A stretch of 64,000 bases of DNA from Tsukamurella conjunctivitidis (GTDB taxonomy: Bacteria; Actinomycetota; Actinomycetes; Mycobacteriales; Mycobacteriaceae). The translations under genes were made by a program, and so were the position numbers. The stretch is from the NCBI RefSeq assembly GCF_007858475.1, contig NZ_VIGX01000001.1, forward strand, positions 1 to 64,000, given 5' to 3'. Shown here piece after piece: positions 8,398 through 16,311 of the stretch. The notes beneath the pieces are model-generated. The model saw only the letters and a list, made by a program, of their open reading frames with translations. It had not been told where the DNA came from and ran no database searches. Numbering within the stretch: position 1 is the first letter of the stretch; the number at the start of each line of letters is the position of its first letter.

Positions 8398-8924
8398 CGG
8401 GCCCGGCGGGGTTCGCTCTCTTCGACACCGCGGTCGGGCGGTGCGGGATCGCCTGGGGCTCAGACGGTGTCGTCACCGCCGTCCGGCTCCCCGAGGAGTC
8501 CGACGAGGTGACCGCGCAGTATCTCGGCGAGGGGGCGGAGGCCTCCGCACCGCCGCCGGAGGTCGCCCGCGTCATCGACGCCGTGGTCGATCTGGTCTCG
8601 GGCGCGAACCTCGACGACGATCTCGCCTGGGTACCCCTCGACATGCGCGGACTCACCGAATTCCAGCGCGCCGTGTACGACGCCGCGCGCAGGATCCCGC
8701 CCGGATCGACCCGTACCTACGGCGAGATCGCCACGGAGATAGGACTTCCCGGGTCCGCTCGCGCCGTCGGCCGCGCACTCGGTGAGAATCCGTACCCGCC
8801 CGTCGTGCCGTGCCATCGCGTCACCGCGGCGAACGGTCGTACCGGTGGCTTCTCCGCCGGCGGCGGTGTCACCACCAAGATGCGCCTGCTCTCCACCGAG
8901 CAGGCCGTGCTCGGGCTCTGGTGA
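8394..8924 (+). CDS. Methylated-DNA--protein-cysteine S-methyltransferase-like protein
   Basis: 176 residues, ATG 8394 overlapping the DinB stop by four bases. The C-terminal alkyltransferase domain is complete: TEFQRAVYDAARRIPPGSTRTYGEIA, the Arg finger region GSARAVGRALGENPYP, the active-site Cys in PCHRV, and TGGFSAGGGVTTKMRLLSTE. The N-terminal half is the poorly conserved Ada/Ogt RNase H-like domain. The enzyme transfers alkyl groups from O6-guanine to its own Cys in a suicide reaction. The C-terminal G-W end and length fit Ogt. A regulatory Ada methyl-phosphotriester domain is absent. Confidence 0.88.
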   Translation: MTGPAGFALFDTAVGRCGIAWGSDGVVTAVRLPEESDEVTAQYLGEGAEASAPPPEVARVIDAVVDLVSGANLDDDLAWVPLDMRGLTEFQRAVYDAARRIPPGSTRTYGEIATEIGLPGSARAVGRALGENPYPPVVPCHRVTAANGRTGGFSAGGGVTTKMRLLSTEQAVLGLW

Positions 8925-8958
8925 TCCGTGCCATCAGCGCAGCGTCGCTGTGCCGGAC

Positions 8959-9696
8959 CTATTTCCGCAGGCGCTCGCGGCGCAGCAGGTCCACGTCCGG
9001 CAGGTCCAACGGCTCGAGCGACCGTCCGGTCGCGCGGGCCAGGAGGTAGTCCGCCAGCTCGGGGTTCCGGGCGAGCGCCGGGCCGTGCATGTAGGTCCCG
9101 AGCACGCTGCCCTGGACGACACCGTCGACCGCGGCCCCCGCGCCGTTGCCCGTGCCCCGGACCACGCGCATCAGGGGCGCGGCATCGGTCCCGAGTGCCG
9201 AACCGCCGCGGTGGTTCTCGAACCCCGTGAGCGGCTGGGTGAGCCCGTCGATCAGCGGCACGCCCTCGATCTCGCCGATCGAGCGGGTGGCCTGCGGGGT
9301 GGTGGTCAGGTCGAACAGGGAGACACCGTCGACCCGCTCGCCCTCGGAGGTCTCGTACCAGTGGCCCAGCACCTGGATCGCGGCGCAGATCGCGAGCACG
9401 GGCGCGCCCTTGGCCGCGGCCTCCTGCATGCCCGGGTACTGCGTGAGATGGCGGGTCGCCAGGCGCTGCGCGTAGTCCTCGGCGCCACCGAGGGTGTAGA
9501 TGTCACAGGTCGCGGGCACGGGGTCGGCGAGCGTGATCGGCAGGACCTCGGCGTCGATGCCGCGCAGTCGCGCACGCTGGCGCAGCACCAGGGCGTTGCC
9601 GCCGTCGCCGTAGGTGCCCATCACGTCGGGGAGTACCAGGCCGATGACCAGGGTGGACTCGGTGATCCGATTCTCGGATCCGGAGAAGTCGATCAC
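8959..9696 (-). CDS. gatD: Lipid II glutaminyl amidotransferase, glutaminase subunit GatD
   Basis: 245 residues starting with GTG 9696, which overlaps the murT stop (GTGA). It is a class I glutamine amidotransferase of the CobB/CobQ type: IGLVLPDVMGTYGDGGNALVLRQRAR at the start, nucleophile Cys about residue 104 in LAICAAIQVLGHWYE, GFENHRGGS in the middle and the catalytic His in GTYMHGPALARNPELAD. GatD supplies ammonia to MurT, which amidates the D-isoglutamate of lipid II. Older annotation calls it CobQ2 (Rv3713). The stop faces the alkyltransferase gene across 34 bp. Confidence 0.9.
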   Translation of the reverse strand: MIDFSGSENRITESTLVIGLVLPDVMGTYGDGGNALVLRQRARLRGIDAEVLPITLADPVPATCDIYTLGGAEDYAQRLATRHLTQYPGMQEAAAKGAPVLAICAAIQVLGHWYETSEGERVDGVSLFDLTTTPQATRSIGEIEGVPLIDGLTQPLTGFENHRGGSALGTDAAPLMRVVRGTGNGAGAAVDGVVQGSVLGTYMHGPALARNPELADYLLARATGRSLEPLDLPDVDLLRRERLRK

Positions 9697-10934
9697 GCGC
9701 GCCGCCCTTCGAGAGCCGTGTTCAGGTCGCGGAACGCCGTGTAATTGGCGAGCACCTCCACCCGTCCGGGCGGGCACGAGGCGATCGCTGCCACGGGATC
9801 GGCCACGAGCGAGTGCTCGGCGCCCGCGTAGGTCAGGCGCACCGCGAGGTCGGCGCCGCGCTCACCCGACGCCACGACCTTGCCGTTCTCGAACCGCTCG
9901 AACTGCACGTCCCAGAGCCACGAGAGGTCCTCGCCGTCGGGGACCTGCCCGTTGACCGCGATCACCAGGCCTTCGGCCGTGCCGTCGATCATCGACATGG
10001 CCTCCTGCCAGCCGGCGGGGTTCTTCGCCAGCAGCATGCGGACGGTGTGCTCGCCGACGGTCACCGTCGAGTAGCGGCCCGCGACCTCGCCGACGGTGCC
10101 GACGGCCTCGACCGTGGCGCTCGGGTCGGCGCCCATCGCGACCGCGGCGGCGACGGCCTGCGCGGCGTTGCCGCGGTTGGCCCGGCCGGGCAGCTTCAGG
10201 GCCAGCGGCGCGACGAAGCCGTCCGGGCCGTGGATGTGCTCGTCGTCGACCCACCAGTCGGGCTCGGGCCGGGAGAAGTCGGTCCCCGTCGAGTACCAGT
10301 GGTCGCCGTCGCGGACGACGGGCTCGCCCGAGCGGGGACACGACGTGGAGTCGCTGGTCCAGCCGGCGCCGGCGGCGACCCACACGACGTTCTTCGCGTC
10401 GTAGGCGACGGACGTGACGAGCACGTCGTCGCAGTTGGCGATCACGGTGAGCTCCGGGTGCGCGTCGACGCCCGCGCGCAGGCGTCGCTCGATGGCGTTG
10501 ATCTCGCCGACGCGGTCGAGCTGATCGCGGGAGAGGTTGAGCAGCACGAGTGCCTCCGCGTCGGTCGCGTCGAGGACGTGCGGGACGTGCAGCTCGTCGA
10601 CCTCGAGGGCGGCCAGCGGAGCGCGCTGGTGCGCCGTCAGGGCGGCGACGATGCCGGCGTCCATGTTGGCCCCGTCGGCCTGGGTCGCGACCGCGCGACC
10701 CGTGGTGGCGAGCGCGGCGGCGGTCATCCGGGTGGTGGTGGACTTGCCGTTGGTGCCGGTCACGACGACGGTGCGCTTGCCGGCGGCCAGCCGGGACATC
10801 AGATTCGGCTCGATCTTCAGCGCGACGAGGCCGCCGATCATCGAGCCCTTGCCGCGCCCGGCGCGCTGCGACGCCCAGGCTGCGGATCGGGCGGCGAGCA
10901 GCGCCGCGCGGGCGCGGAGGGGGAGTCCGGGCAT
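9693..10934 (-). CDS. murT: Lipid II isoglutaminyl synthase, ligase subunit MurT
   Basis: 413 residues from ATG 10934; an upstream ATG at 10964 is possible but would overlap the divergent start. The Mur ligase P-loop is VVVTGTNGKSTTTRM, the central domain has LLNLSRDQLDRVGEI, and the C-terminal DUF1727 domain contains YSTVTVGEHTVRMLLAKNPAGWQEAMSMI. It activates the D-Glu carboxylate of lipid II for amidation with ammonia from GatD, in the cytoplasm. The insert that forms a four-Cys zinc ribbon in firmicute MurT is degenerate here (CPRSGEP, then YSTGTDF): only one Cys of the CxxC pairs remains. It is translationally coupled to gatD. Counterpart Rv3712. Confidence 0.9.
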   Translation of the reverse strand: MPGLPLRARAALLAARSAAWASQRAGRGKGSMIGGLVALKIEPNLMSRLAAGKRTVVVTGTNGKSTTTRMTAAALATTGRAVATQADGANMDAGIVAALTAHQRAPLAALEVDELHVPHVLDATDAEALVLLNLSRDQLDRVGEINAIERRLRAGVDAHPELTVIANCDDVLVTSVAYDAKNVVWVAAGAGWTSDSTSCPRSGEPVVRDGDHWYSTGTDFSRPEPDWWVDDEHIHGPDGFVAPLALKLPGRANRGNAAQAVAAAVAMGADPSATVEAVGTVGEVAGRYSTVTVGEHTVRMLLAKNPAGWQEAMSMIDGTAEGLVIAVNGQVPDGEDLSWLWDVQFERFENGKVVASGERGADLAVRLTYAGAEHSLVADPVAAIASCPPGRVEVLANYTAFRDLNTALEGRRA

Positions 10935-10962
10935 GCGCTCCAGAATAGGGCAAGCTGGATTC

Positions 10963-11712
10963 ATGGCTGAACTGCACGAGGACCGACGGCGGGCGCTCTC
11001 GTTCGGGGCACTCGCCGAGGATTACGACCGGCTCCGGCCCCGCTACGCCGATGTCACCGTCGACGCGATCACGGCGGGAGCGGGCAGCGCCGTCGACGTC
11101 GGCGCGGGTACGGGGATTCTGGCGCGGCAGCTCGGGCACCGTGGGCTCGAGGTGCTGGCGGTCGAGCCGGACGCCGCGATGGCGGAGGTCGCACGGGCCT
11201 CGGGGGTGCGGACGGAGGTCGCGACCTTCGAGGAGTGGGACGCCCGCGGCCGGACCTTCGACCTCGTCACCTTCGGGCAGTCCTGGCACTGGGTCGACGC
11301 CGACACCGCGGTCCCGCGCCTGGCGGACCTCCTCAATCCGGGCGGCCGCGTCGTGCTGCTGTGGAACAAGCTGCGCCCGACCACCCCGTCGAACGACGCC
11401 CTCCGCGCCGCGAGCGAGGACTACATCAACGTCGAGGCCGCGGGCGCGGGCTCCGCGCACGATCAGATGTACGCGATGGCCGAACTCCGGGGCAGGTTCG
11501 AGGCCGCGGGGTTCAGGGTGGCCCAGCGGGAGGACGGCTGGACCGAGATCCAGGCCAAGGAACAGTGGCTGGACCTGGTCTTCACCTACTCGGCGCACTC
11601 AACCCTGCCGGACGACCGCCGCGCCGCCCTGCGCGCCGCGCTCGCCGAGGTCATCGGCGACGGCGACGTCGAGCTGGCCGCCGGGACGATCGCCCTCATC
11701 GCCGACCGGTAG
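10963..11712 (+). CDS. Class I SAM-dependent methyltransferase
   Basis: 249 residues, ATG 10963, only 28 bp from the divergent murT start. It begins RALSFGALAEDYDRLRPRY, a signature of the trans-aconitate/ubiquinone-like methyltransferase group, followed by motif I VDVGAGTGILARQL, the acidic residue of motif II in VLAVEPDAAMAEVAR, and FGQSWHWVDADTAVPRLADLLNPGGRVVLLW. The substrate is unknown; proteins of this type (SCO-like "class I SAM methyltransferase, WHWV") are common orphans in actinomycetes. The 3' end overlaps the convergent exporter gene by 114 bp, an unusual extent. Confidence 0.8.
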   Translation: MAELHEDRRRALSFGALAEDYDRLRPRYADVTVDAITAGAGSAVDVGAGTGILARQLGHRGLEVLAVEPDAAMAEVARASGVRTEVATFEEWDARGRTFDLVTFGQSWHWVDADTAVPRLADLLNPGGRVVLLWNKLRPTTPSNDALRAASEDYINVEAAGAGSAHDQMYAMAELRGRFEAAGFRVAQREDGWTEIQAKEQWLDLVFTYSAHSTLPDDRRAALRAALAEVIGDGDVELAAGTIALIADR

Positions 11713-12594
11713 CGGCGCGGGCCTGCGCAGCATTCCCAGGAGACAGCCGGCGATGACGATCGCGGCGCCGGTCAGCGCGAGCGCCGTCGGGTGCTCGCCG
11801 AGGACCACCGCGCTGGCCGCGATGCCGACCACGGGGACGAGCAGCGTCGCCGGCGCGACCGTCGATGCGGGGTAGCGGGCCATCAGCGCGCCCCACAGCC
11901 CGTAGCCGACGACGGTGCTGAGTATCGCGATGTACGCCACCCCGAGGAGCGCGAGGCGCCCCTCGGCACCGTCGAGGCTGTGGGCGAGAGCCCTCCAGCC
12001 GGTGGCGGGGCCCTCGAACGCTGCGCTGAGCGCCAGCATCGGCAGGGGCGGGATGACGGACATCCACAGGGTGAAGCGGAACGGCTCCGACGGCGCCGCC
12101 AGGCGCTGTCCGATGTTGCCGAACGCCCAACTCAGGCCGCCGAGCAGCGTGAGGACGACGCCGAGCACGCCGACCCCGGCCGCGGCGTCCGCGCGGTCGG
12201 CGATGATCAGGCCCATGCCGACGACGGCGATGCCGATGCCCGCGATCTGCCGGACGGCGAGCTTCTCGTGCAACAGGATCGCGCCCAGCAGCACCGTGAA
12301 CGGCGCCGAGGACTGCAGCACCAGCGAGGCGAGCCCGGTGGGCATGCCGATGTGCATCGCGGTGAACAACAGGCCGAACTGGAAGGTGCCCGAACCGAGC
12401 CCGTAGAGCAGCAGCCACGTCACCGGGCCCTTCGGCGGCCGGACGAACAGGAGCACCGGGAGCGCCAGCACGAGGAAGCGGAGCGCGCCCAGGAAGAGCG
12501 GCGGGAAGTAGTCGAGGCCGTAGCGGATGGCGAGGAAGTTCAGTCCCCAGAGCACGACGACGAGCAGGGCGACGAGGCGATGGCGGGGACTCAT
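11599..12594 (-). CDS. EamA family (DMT) transporter
   Basis: 331 residues, ten predicted membrane helices in two EamA repeats: WGLNFLAIRYGLDYFPPLFLGALRF and LQSSAPFTVLLGAILLHEKL in the first, WGALMARYPASTVAPATLLVPVVG and LGEHPTALALTGAAIVIAGCLLG in the second. The family exports amino acids or other small metabolites. I choose ATG 12594 because a GGAGGG box stands directly upstream; ATG 12630 would add twelve residues. The frame continues about 40 residues past the last helix (hydrophilic, PVGDEGDRPGG onward) into the 3' end of the methyltransferase gene on the other strand. Either the tail is real, or the natural stop has been lost. Confidence 0.82.
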   Translation of the reverse strand: MSPRHRLVALLVVVLWGLNFLAIRYGLDYFPPLFLGALRFLVLALPVLLFVRPPKGPVTWLLLYGLGSGTFQFGLLFTAMHIGMPTGLASLVLQSSAPFTVLLGAILLHEKLAVRQIAGIGIAVVGMGLIIADRADAAAGVGVLGVVLTLLGGLSWAFGNIGQRLAAPSEPFRFTLWMSVIPPLPMLALSAAFEGPATGWRALAHSLDGAEGRLALLGVAYIAILSTVVGYGLWGALMARYPASTVAPATLLVPVVGIAASAVVLGEHPTALALTGAAIVIAGCLLGMLRRPAPLPVGDEGDRPGGQLDVAVADDLGERGAQGGAAVVRQG

Positions 12595-12732
12595 GCCCTC
12601 CACTGTCGCCGCCCCGGAACGGAAGAACAATCGAATACTTCTTGATCAACCGTGTAGCGCTACTACCGAGACCTGGAATCACCCGGCGCGCAGCCCTGCT
12701 GCCCGGGACGCCCGCCGGGCTAGCTTGGCGCC

Positions 12733-13455
12733 ATGACCTTCGAACTCCGCGATCGCACCGTCGTCCTGATCGGGGGAGCCTCCGGGATCGGCCTCGCCGT
12801 CGCCCGACGGGTGATCGCCGACGGTGCCCGGGTCGTCCTCGGCGGGCGCTCGCAGGAGCGGCTCGACGGTGCCGTCGCCGCGCTGGGGCCGGCGGCGACG
12901 GGCCGCACCGTCGACACGGCCGACCCCGACGGTGTCGAGGCCTTCTTCGCGCAGGTGGATTCGGTCGACGCGCTGTTCACGACCGCGGCGACGTACACCG
13001 TCGGGTCCTTCGTCGAGCTCGATGTCGAGGAGGCTCGCAGCCCCTTCGAGTCCAAGTTCTGGGGCCAGTACCGGGTGGTCAAGGCGGCGCTGCCGGCGCT
13101 CACGGCGGACGCCGCGGTGGTGCTCACGTCGGGCGCCGCGAGCGTGCGCCCTGCGGGCCCGGCAGCGCCGTACGTCGCCGCGAACGCCGCGATCGAGGGC
13201 CTCGCGCGCGGGCTGGCGGTCGAGCTGGCGCCGGTGCGGGTCAATGCGATCGCGCCAGGCACCGTCGATGGCAACCTCTGGGCCGGCCGCCCCGCGGAGG
13301 CGCGCGAAGCGGCCTTCGCGCACATCGAGCGCGAAGCCGTGCTCGGCCGCCCTGGAACCGAGGACGAGATCGCGGCCGCAGTCGTCCATCTCTTCACGAG
13401 CACGTACACGACGGGCTCGACGCTGTACGTCGACGGCGGGTACGCACTGCGCTGA
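12733..13455 (+). CDS. Short-chain dehydrogenase-like protein with YxxxN in place of YxxxK
   Basis: 240 residues, ATG 12733. The NAD(P)-binding motif is VLIGGASGIGLAVAR, with Arg/Ser after strand 2 (LGGRSQERL) suggesting NADP. The active-site Ser lies in VVLTSGAASVRPAG. The catalytic segment reads YVAANAAIEGLARGLAVELAP: Tyr is kept but the usual Lys four residues later is Asn. The C-terminus ends VDGGYALR as in classical SDRs. Loss of the Lys, which lowers the Tyr pKa and holds the ribose, questions ordinary dehydrogenase activity. It is divergent from the EamA exporter; a 10-bp palindrome GTAGCGCTAC lies at 12654-12663 in the shared promoter. A LysR gene follows after 22 bases. Confidence 0.8.
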   Translation: MTFELRDRTVVLIGGASGIGLAVARRVIADGARVVLGGRSQERLDGAVAALGPAATGRTVDTADPDGVEAFFAQVDSVDALFTTAATYTVGSFVELDVEEARSPFESKFWGQYRVVKAALPALTADAAVVLTSGAASVRPAGPAAPYVAANAAIEGLARGLAVELAPVRVNAIAPGTVDGNLWAGRPAEAREAAFAHIEREAVLGRPGTEDEIAAAVVHLFTSTYTTGSTLYVDGGYALR

Positions 13456-13477
13456 GCTGCGCGTACCCTCGGTGCGC

Positions 13478-14368
13478 ATGGACGTCCACCGCCTGCGGAT
13501 ACTGCGTGAGCTCGCCGACCGCGGCACCGTCGCCGCGACGGCCCGGGCGATGGACATGACCCCGTCGGCGGTGTCGCAGCAGCTCAAGGTCCTGGCCCGC
13601 GAGGCGGGCGTGGACCTGCTCGAGCCCGACGGCCGTCGGGTGCGCCTCACGGACGCCGGACTCGCGCTCGTGGTCCGCGCGGAATCCGTGCTGGGCGAAC
13701 TCGATCGGGCGCGGGCGGAGATGGACCGGTACCGCTCGACCCCCGTCGGCGTGGTGCGGCTGACGCTCTTCCCGTCGGCGGCGGAGTTGCTCCTGCCCGG
13801 CGTGCTGCGACGCACCGCCGCCGCGGGAGTCCAGGTCGCCGCCGCGGATGCCGACCTACCCGGCACCGAGCTCCCGGCGATGCTCGCCGACGCCGACGTG
13901 GTGGTCGCGCACCGCGACGAGCGCGCCGCGCCTCTGGGCGGGCCGCGCATAGCCTCCCGCGTCCTCATGCGCGAGCCGATCGATCTGGTGGTGCCCGTCG
14001 ATCATCCGCTCGCGGCGGCCGGTCGGGTCGATGCCACCCAACTCGCCGACTTGGACTGGATCAGCGTGCGGGACGGCTTCCCCGTCGACGACGTACTCCG
14101 CTCCCTCGCGACCATCACCGGCGTGCAACCGCGGATTGTGCAGCGGATCAATGACTTCCACACGATCCAGGCGATGGTGGCGGCCGGCCTCGGGGTCGCG
14201 CTCGTCGCGCGGCACGCGGTGACCCATCCCGGCGTTCGTGGGCTCGAGATCGTCGGTGTGCTCGCGGCCCGGATCCTCGAGGTGGCGACCCGCCCCGGGG
14301 CCGAACGCCGGCCCGCGGTGGCGGCGGTCCTCCGCGCCCTCGACGAGGAGGTCGCGGCGGTCGGTTGA
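13478..14368 (+). CDS. LysR family transcriptional regulator
   Basis: 296 residues from ATG 13478. The winged-helix DNA-binding domain covers residues 1-60 (LRILRELADRGTVAATARAMDMTPSAVSQQLKVLAREAG is the region, with the recognition helix at TPSAVSQQLKVL), and a periplasmic-binding-protein-like effector domain follows from about residue 90, ending with the typical MVAAGLGVALVARHAV segment. Its stop codon lies inside a perfect inverted repeat in front of the MFS gene, so it probably regulates that transporter, the SDR gene, or both. Such LysR/MFS pairs usually control export or uptake of the transporter's substrate. Confidence 0.85.
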   Translation: MDVHRLRILRELADRGTVAATARAMDMTPSAVSQQLKVLAREAGVDLLEPDGRRVRLTDAGLALVVRAESVLGELDRARAEMDRYRSTPVGVVRLTLFPSAAELLLPGVLRRTAAAGVQVAAADADLPGTELPAMLADADVVVAHRDERAAPLGGPRIASRVLMREPIDLVVPVDHPLAAAGRVDATQLADLDWISVRDGFPVDDVLRSLATITGVQPRIVQRINDFHTIQAMVAAGLGVALVARHAVTHPGVRGLEIVGVLAARILEVATRPGAERRPAVAAVLRALDEEVAAVG

Positions 14369-14380
14369 CGCGAGCGTCAA
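14365..14380. promoter_or_regulatory. Perfect inverted repeat, candidate operator of the MFS gene
   Basis: TTGACGC and GCGTCAA are separated by two bases. The site covers the stop codon of the LysR gene and ends nine bases before the MFS ATG. Position in front of the start codon fits a repressor site; the TTGAC half could also act as a -35 element. Confidence 0.4.
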
Positions 14381-14389
14381 AGTCATCCC

Positions 14390-15679
14390 ATGATTCGTGG
14401 GATGACGTCGACATCCGTACCCTCCGCCCCGCCCGCGCTGCGGGCCGTCGGCGCGCTGACGTGCGCTGCAGCCCTGATCGTCATGGGTCTCTGCCTGCGC
14501 CTGATCTTCGGCAGCTCGTCGGCGGTGCTCTCGGAGATCCGCACCGCGTACGGCCTGAGCGGCGCCGAGGTCGCGCTCCTGACCACCGGCCCGGTGCTCT
14601 GCCTGGGAATGTTCTCGGCCGTCACTCCCAGGCTGGCCCGGCGGTTCACCGCGGTGGTGGTGGCGACGATCGCCGTCGTCATGGTGGCCGTGGGCAGCGC
14701 CGTCCGCATCGTCCCCAGTTGGACGGTCCTGCTGTGCGGCACGCTGCTCGCGGGCGCGGGGATCGCGGTGGGCAACGTGCTGGGGCCGGTCCTCGTACGG
14801 ATCTTCTTCCCGCACCGGATCGGCTTGATGACGGGCCTGTTCACGGCGATGGTCTGCGCCTCCACGGGCGTCGCCTCGGCGCTGACGGTGCCCGGCGTGA
14901 CCGCACTGGGCGGCAGCTGGCGGGGTGCGCTCGCGCTCTGGTCGATCCCGGCTCTCGTCGCGGCGGTGCTGTTGGCGACGATCACGGTGCGGTACCTGCG
15001 GTTCCGACGCAGCGTCCCCGAGGCCGACGGTGCCGCCGGTCGCGGTGCGGCCCGGACGGTGCTGCGCAGCCCCGTCGCATGGGCGGTCACCGGATTCATG
15101 GGTCTGCAGTCCTTGCAGGCCTACGCGCTGATCGGGTGGATCCCCACGATCTACCGCGATCGCGGCTTGTCCGCGGAGACGGCCGGCGCGATGCTCGCGA
15201 TCGGGGGCCTGCTCAGCGTTGTCACCGCGCTGAGCTTCCCGCAGTGGGCGGCGCGGCGGCGCGAGCAGCGGATCGTCGCGGTAGCGGCGGTCGGGTTGCA
15301 GGCGATCGGGGTGTTCGGCGTGCTCGCCTTCGGCAACGGCATCGGCGCGTGGGTCGCGAACGTCGTCGTCGGATTCGGCCTCGGCGCGATGATCTCGCTG
15401 GCCGTGACGATGATGAACCTGCGCGTCGCCACCACCGCGCAGGCGGTCTCGCTGTCCGCGATGTCGCAGACCGTGGGATACCTGCTCGCCGCGTGGGGAC
15501 CGATGCTGATGGGCGTGCTGCACGGCGTGCGCGGAGATTGGACGATCCCGCTGGTCAGCCTTCTGATCCTGCTCGTGCCGCTCCTACTGTGCGGGCTCGT
15601 CGCCGGCGCGGACCGGACGGTCGCGGAGCGGACGTCAGCGCTCGACGACGGTGTGCAGGCCGGCCGGCAGGAAACGTAG
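14390..15679 (+). CDS. MFS transporter, CynX/NimT-like
   Basis: 429 residues with twelve hydrophobic segments. Signals: LRLIFGSSSAVLSEIRTAYGLSGAEVALLTTGPVLCLGMFS at the first two helices, the amphipathic loop TPRLARRF, PHRIGLMTGLFTAMVCASTG in helices 4-5, and MGLQSLQAYALIGWIPTIYRDRG at helix 7. These patterns are those of the cyanate/2-nitroimidazole transporter group. The substrate is not deducible. The start may be ATG 14390 or ATG 14402. It lies 21 bp after the LysR gene with an inverted repeat between them, and its 3' end overlaps the convergent tetR gene by 45 bp. Confidence 0.82.
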   Translation: MIRGMTSTSVPSAPPALRAVGALTCAAALIVMGLCLRLIFGSSSAVLSEIRTAYGLSGAEVALLTTGPVLCLGMFSAVTPRLARRFTAVVVATIAVVMVAVGSAVRIVPSWTVLLCGTLLAGAGIAVGNVLGPVLVRIFFPHRIGLMTGLFTAMVCASTGVASALTVPGVTALGGSWRGALALWSIPALVAAVLLATITVRYLRFRRSVPEADGAAGRGAARTVLRSPVAWAVTGFMGLQSLQAYALIGWIPTIYRDRGLSAETAGAMLAIGGLLSVVTALSFPQWAARRREQRIVAVAAVGLQAIGVFGVLAFGNGIGAWVANVVVGFGLGAMISLAVTMMNLRVATTAQAVSLSAMSQTVGYLLAAWGPMLMGVLHGVRGDWTIPLVSLLILLVPLLLCGLVAGADRTVAERTSALDDGVQAGRQET

Positions 15680-16219
15680 GAGCAGCTCCCGGGCGGCGGC
15701 GGAGTCGCCGTCGACCAGGTGGGTGAGCTGGACCCCCTCGTAGAGCGCCACCGCGAACCGGGCCAGCGCAGCGGCGTCCGCGGCGGGGACGAAGCGGGAG
15801 AGCGCGTCGGACAGTCGATCCCGGATCGCCCGATCGCGGTCGGTGAGCCGCGCGGCGGCGGCCGCGTCGCGCGCGGCGAAGATGGTGAACTCGGTGGAGA
15901 GCAGGCCCCACCGTCGCTCCTCGGGATCCTCGGGCGCGGCCGCCAGGGCGGCGTCGGTGATCGCGTCCTCGAGGGAGTCCGCCGCGTCGATCACGGCCGC
16001 CACCCGGCCGATCTGACGCTCCGTGTGTCGGTCGAACAGTGCGAGGAACAGGGCCTCCTTGCCCGAGAAGTTCGAATAGAAGGCGCCGCGGGACAGATCC
16101 GCGCGGCGGCAGATCTCGTCCATCGACGCGGCGTGGTACCCCCGTTCGGCGAATACGTCCAGGCCCGCGTCGAGGAACCGCTCCACGCTGCGTGCGCGGG
16201 TCTGCTCGCCCTTGGCCAC
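15635..16219 (-). CDS. TetR family transcriptional regulator
   Basis: 194 residues, ATG 16219. The HTH is at residues 10-55: RFLDAGLDVFAERGYHAASMDEICRRADLSRGAFYSNFSGKEALF, with the recognition helix at SRGAFYSNF. The effector domain is Ala-rich and its ligand unknown. The gene is divergent from an FAD dehydrogenase/SDR operon, and a 26-bp inverted repeat lies in the 92-bp gap. It is therefore likely the repressor of that operon and of itself. Confidence 0.88.
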   Translation of the reverse strand: MAKGEQTRARSVERFLDAGLDVFAERGYHAASMDEICRRADLSRGAFYSNFSGKEALFLALFDRHTERQIGRVAAVIDAADSLEDAITDAALAAAPEDPEERRWGLLSTEFTIFAARDAAAAARLTDRDRAIRDRLSDALSRFVPAADAAALARFAVALYEGVQLTHLVDGDSAAARELLLRFLPAGLHTVVER

Positions 16220-16267
16220 GGCTCCTCCGTTTCGTTGACGACCGGTGTGATGCGTGTCATGCTAGCG

Positions 16268-16293
16268 ATAAGTAGAACGGCGAGTCTAGTTAT
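16268..16293. promoter_or_regulatory. Inverted repeat, candidate TetR operator
   Basis: The arms ATAAGTAGA and TCTAGTTAT (8 of 9 positions complementary) are separated by eight bases. The site lies between the divergent tetR and FAD dehydrogenase genes, 18 bp before the ATG of the latter, where it would cover a TAGTTAT-like -10 region. Confidence 0.5.
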
Positions 16294-16311
16294 GAATCCG
16301 AGAGGCGGGCC

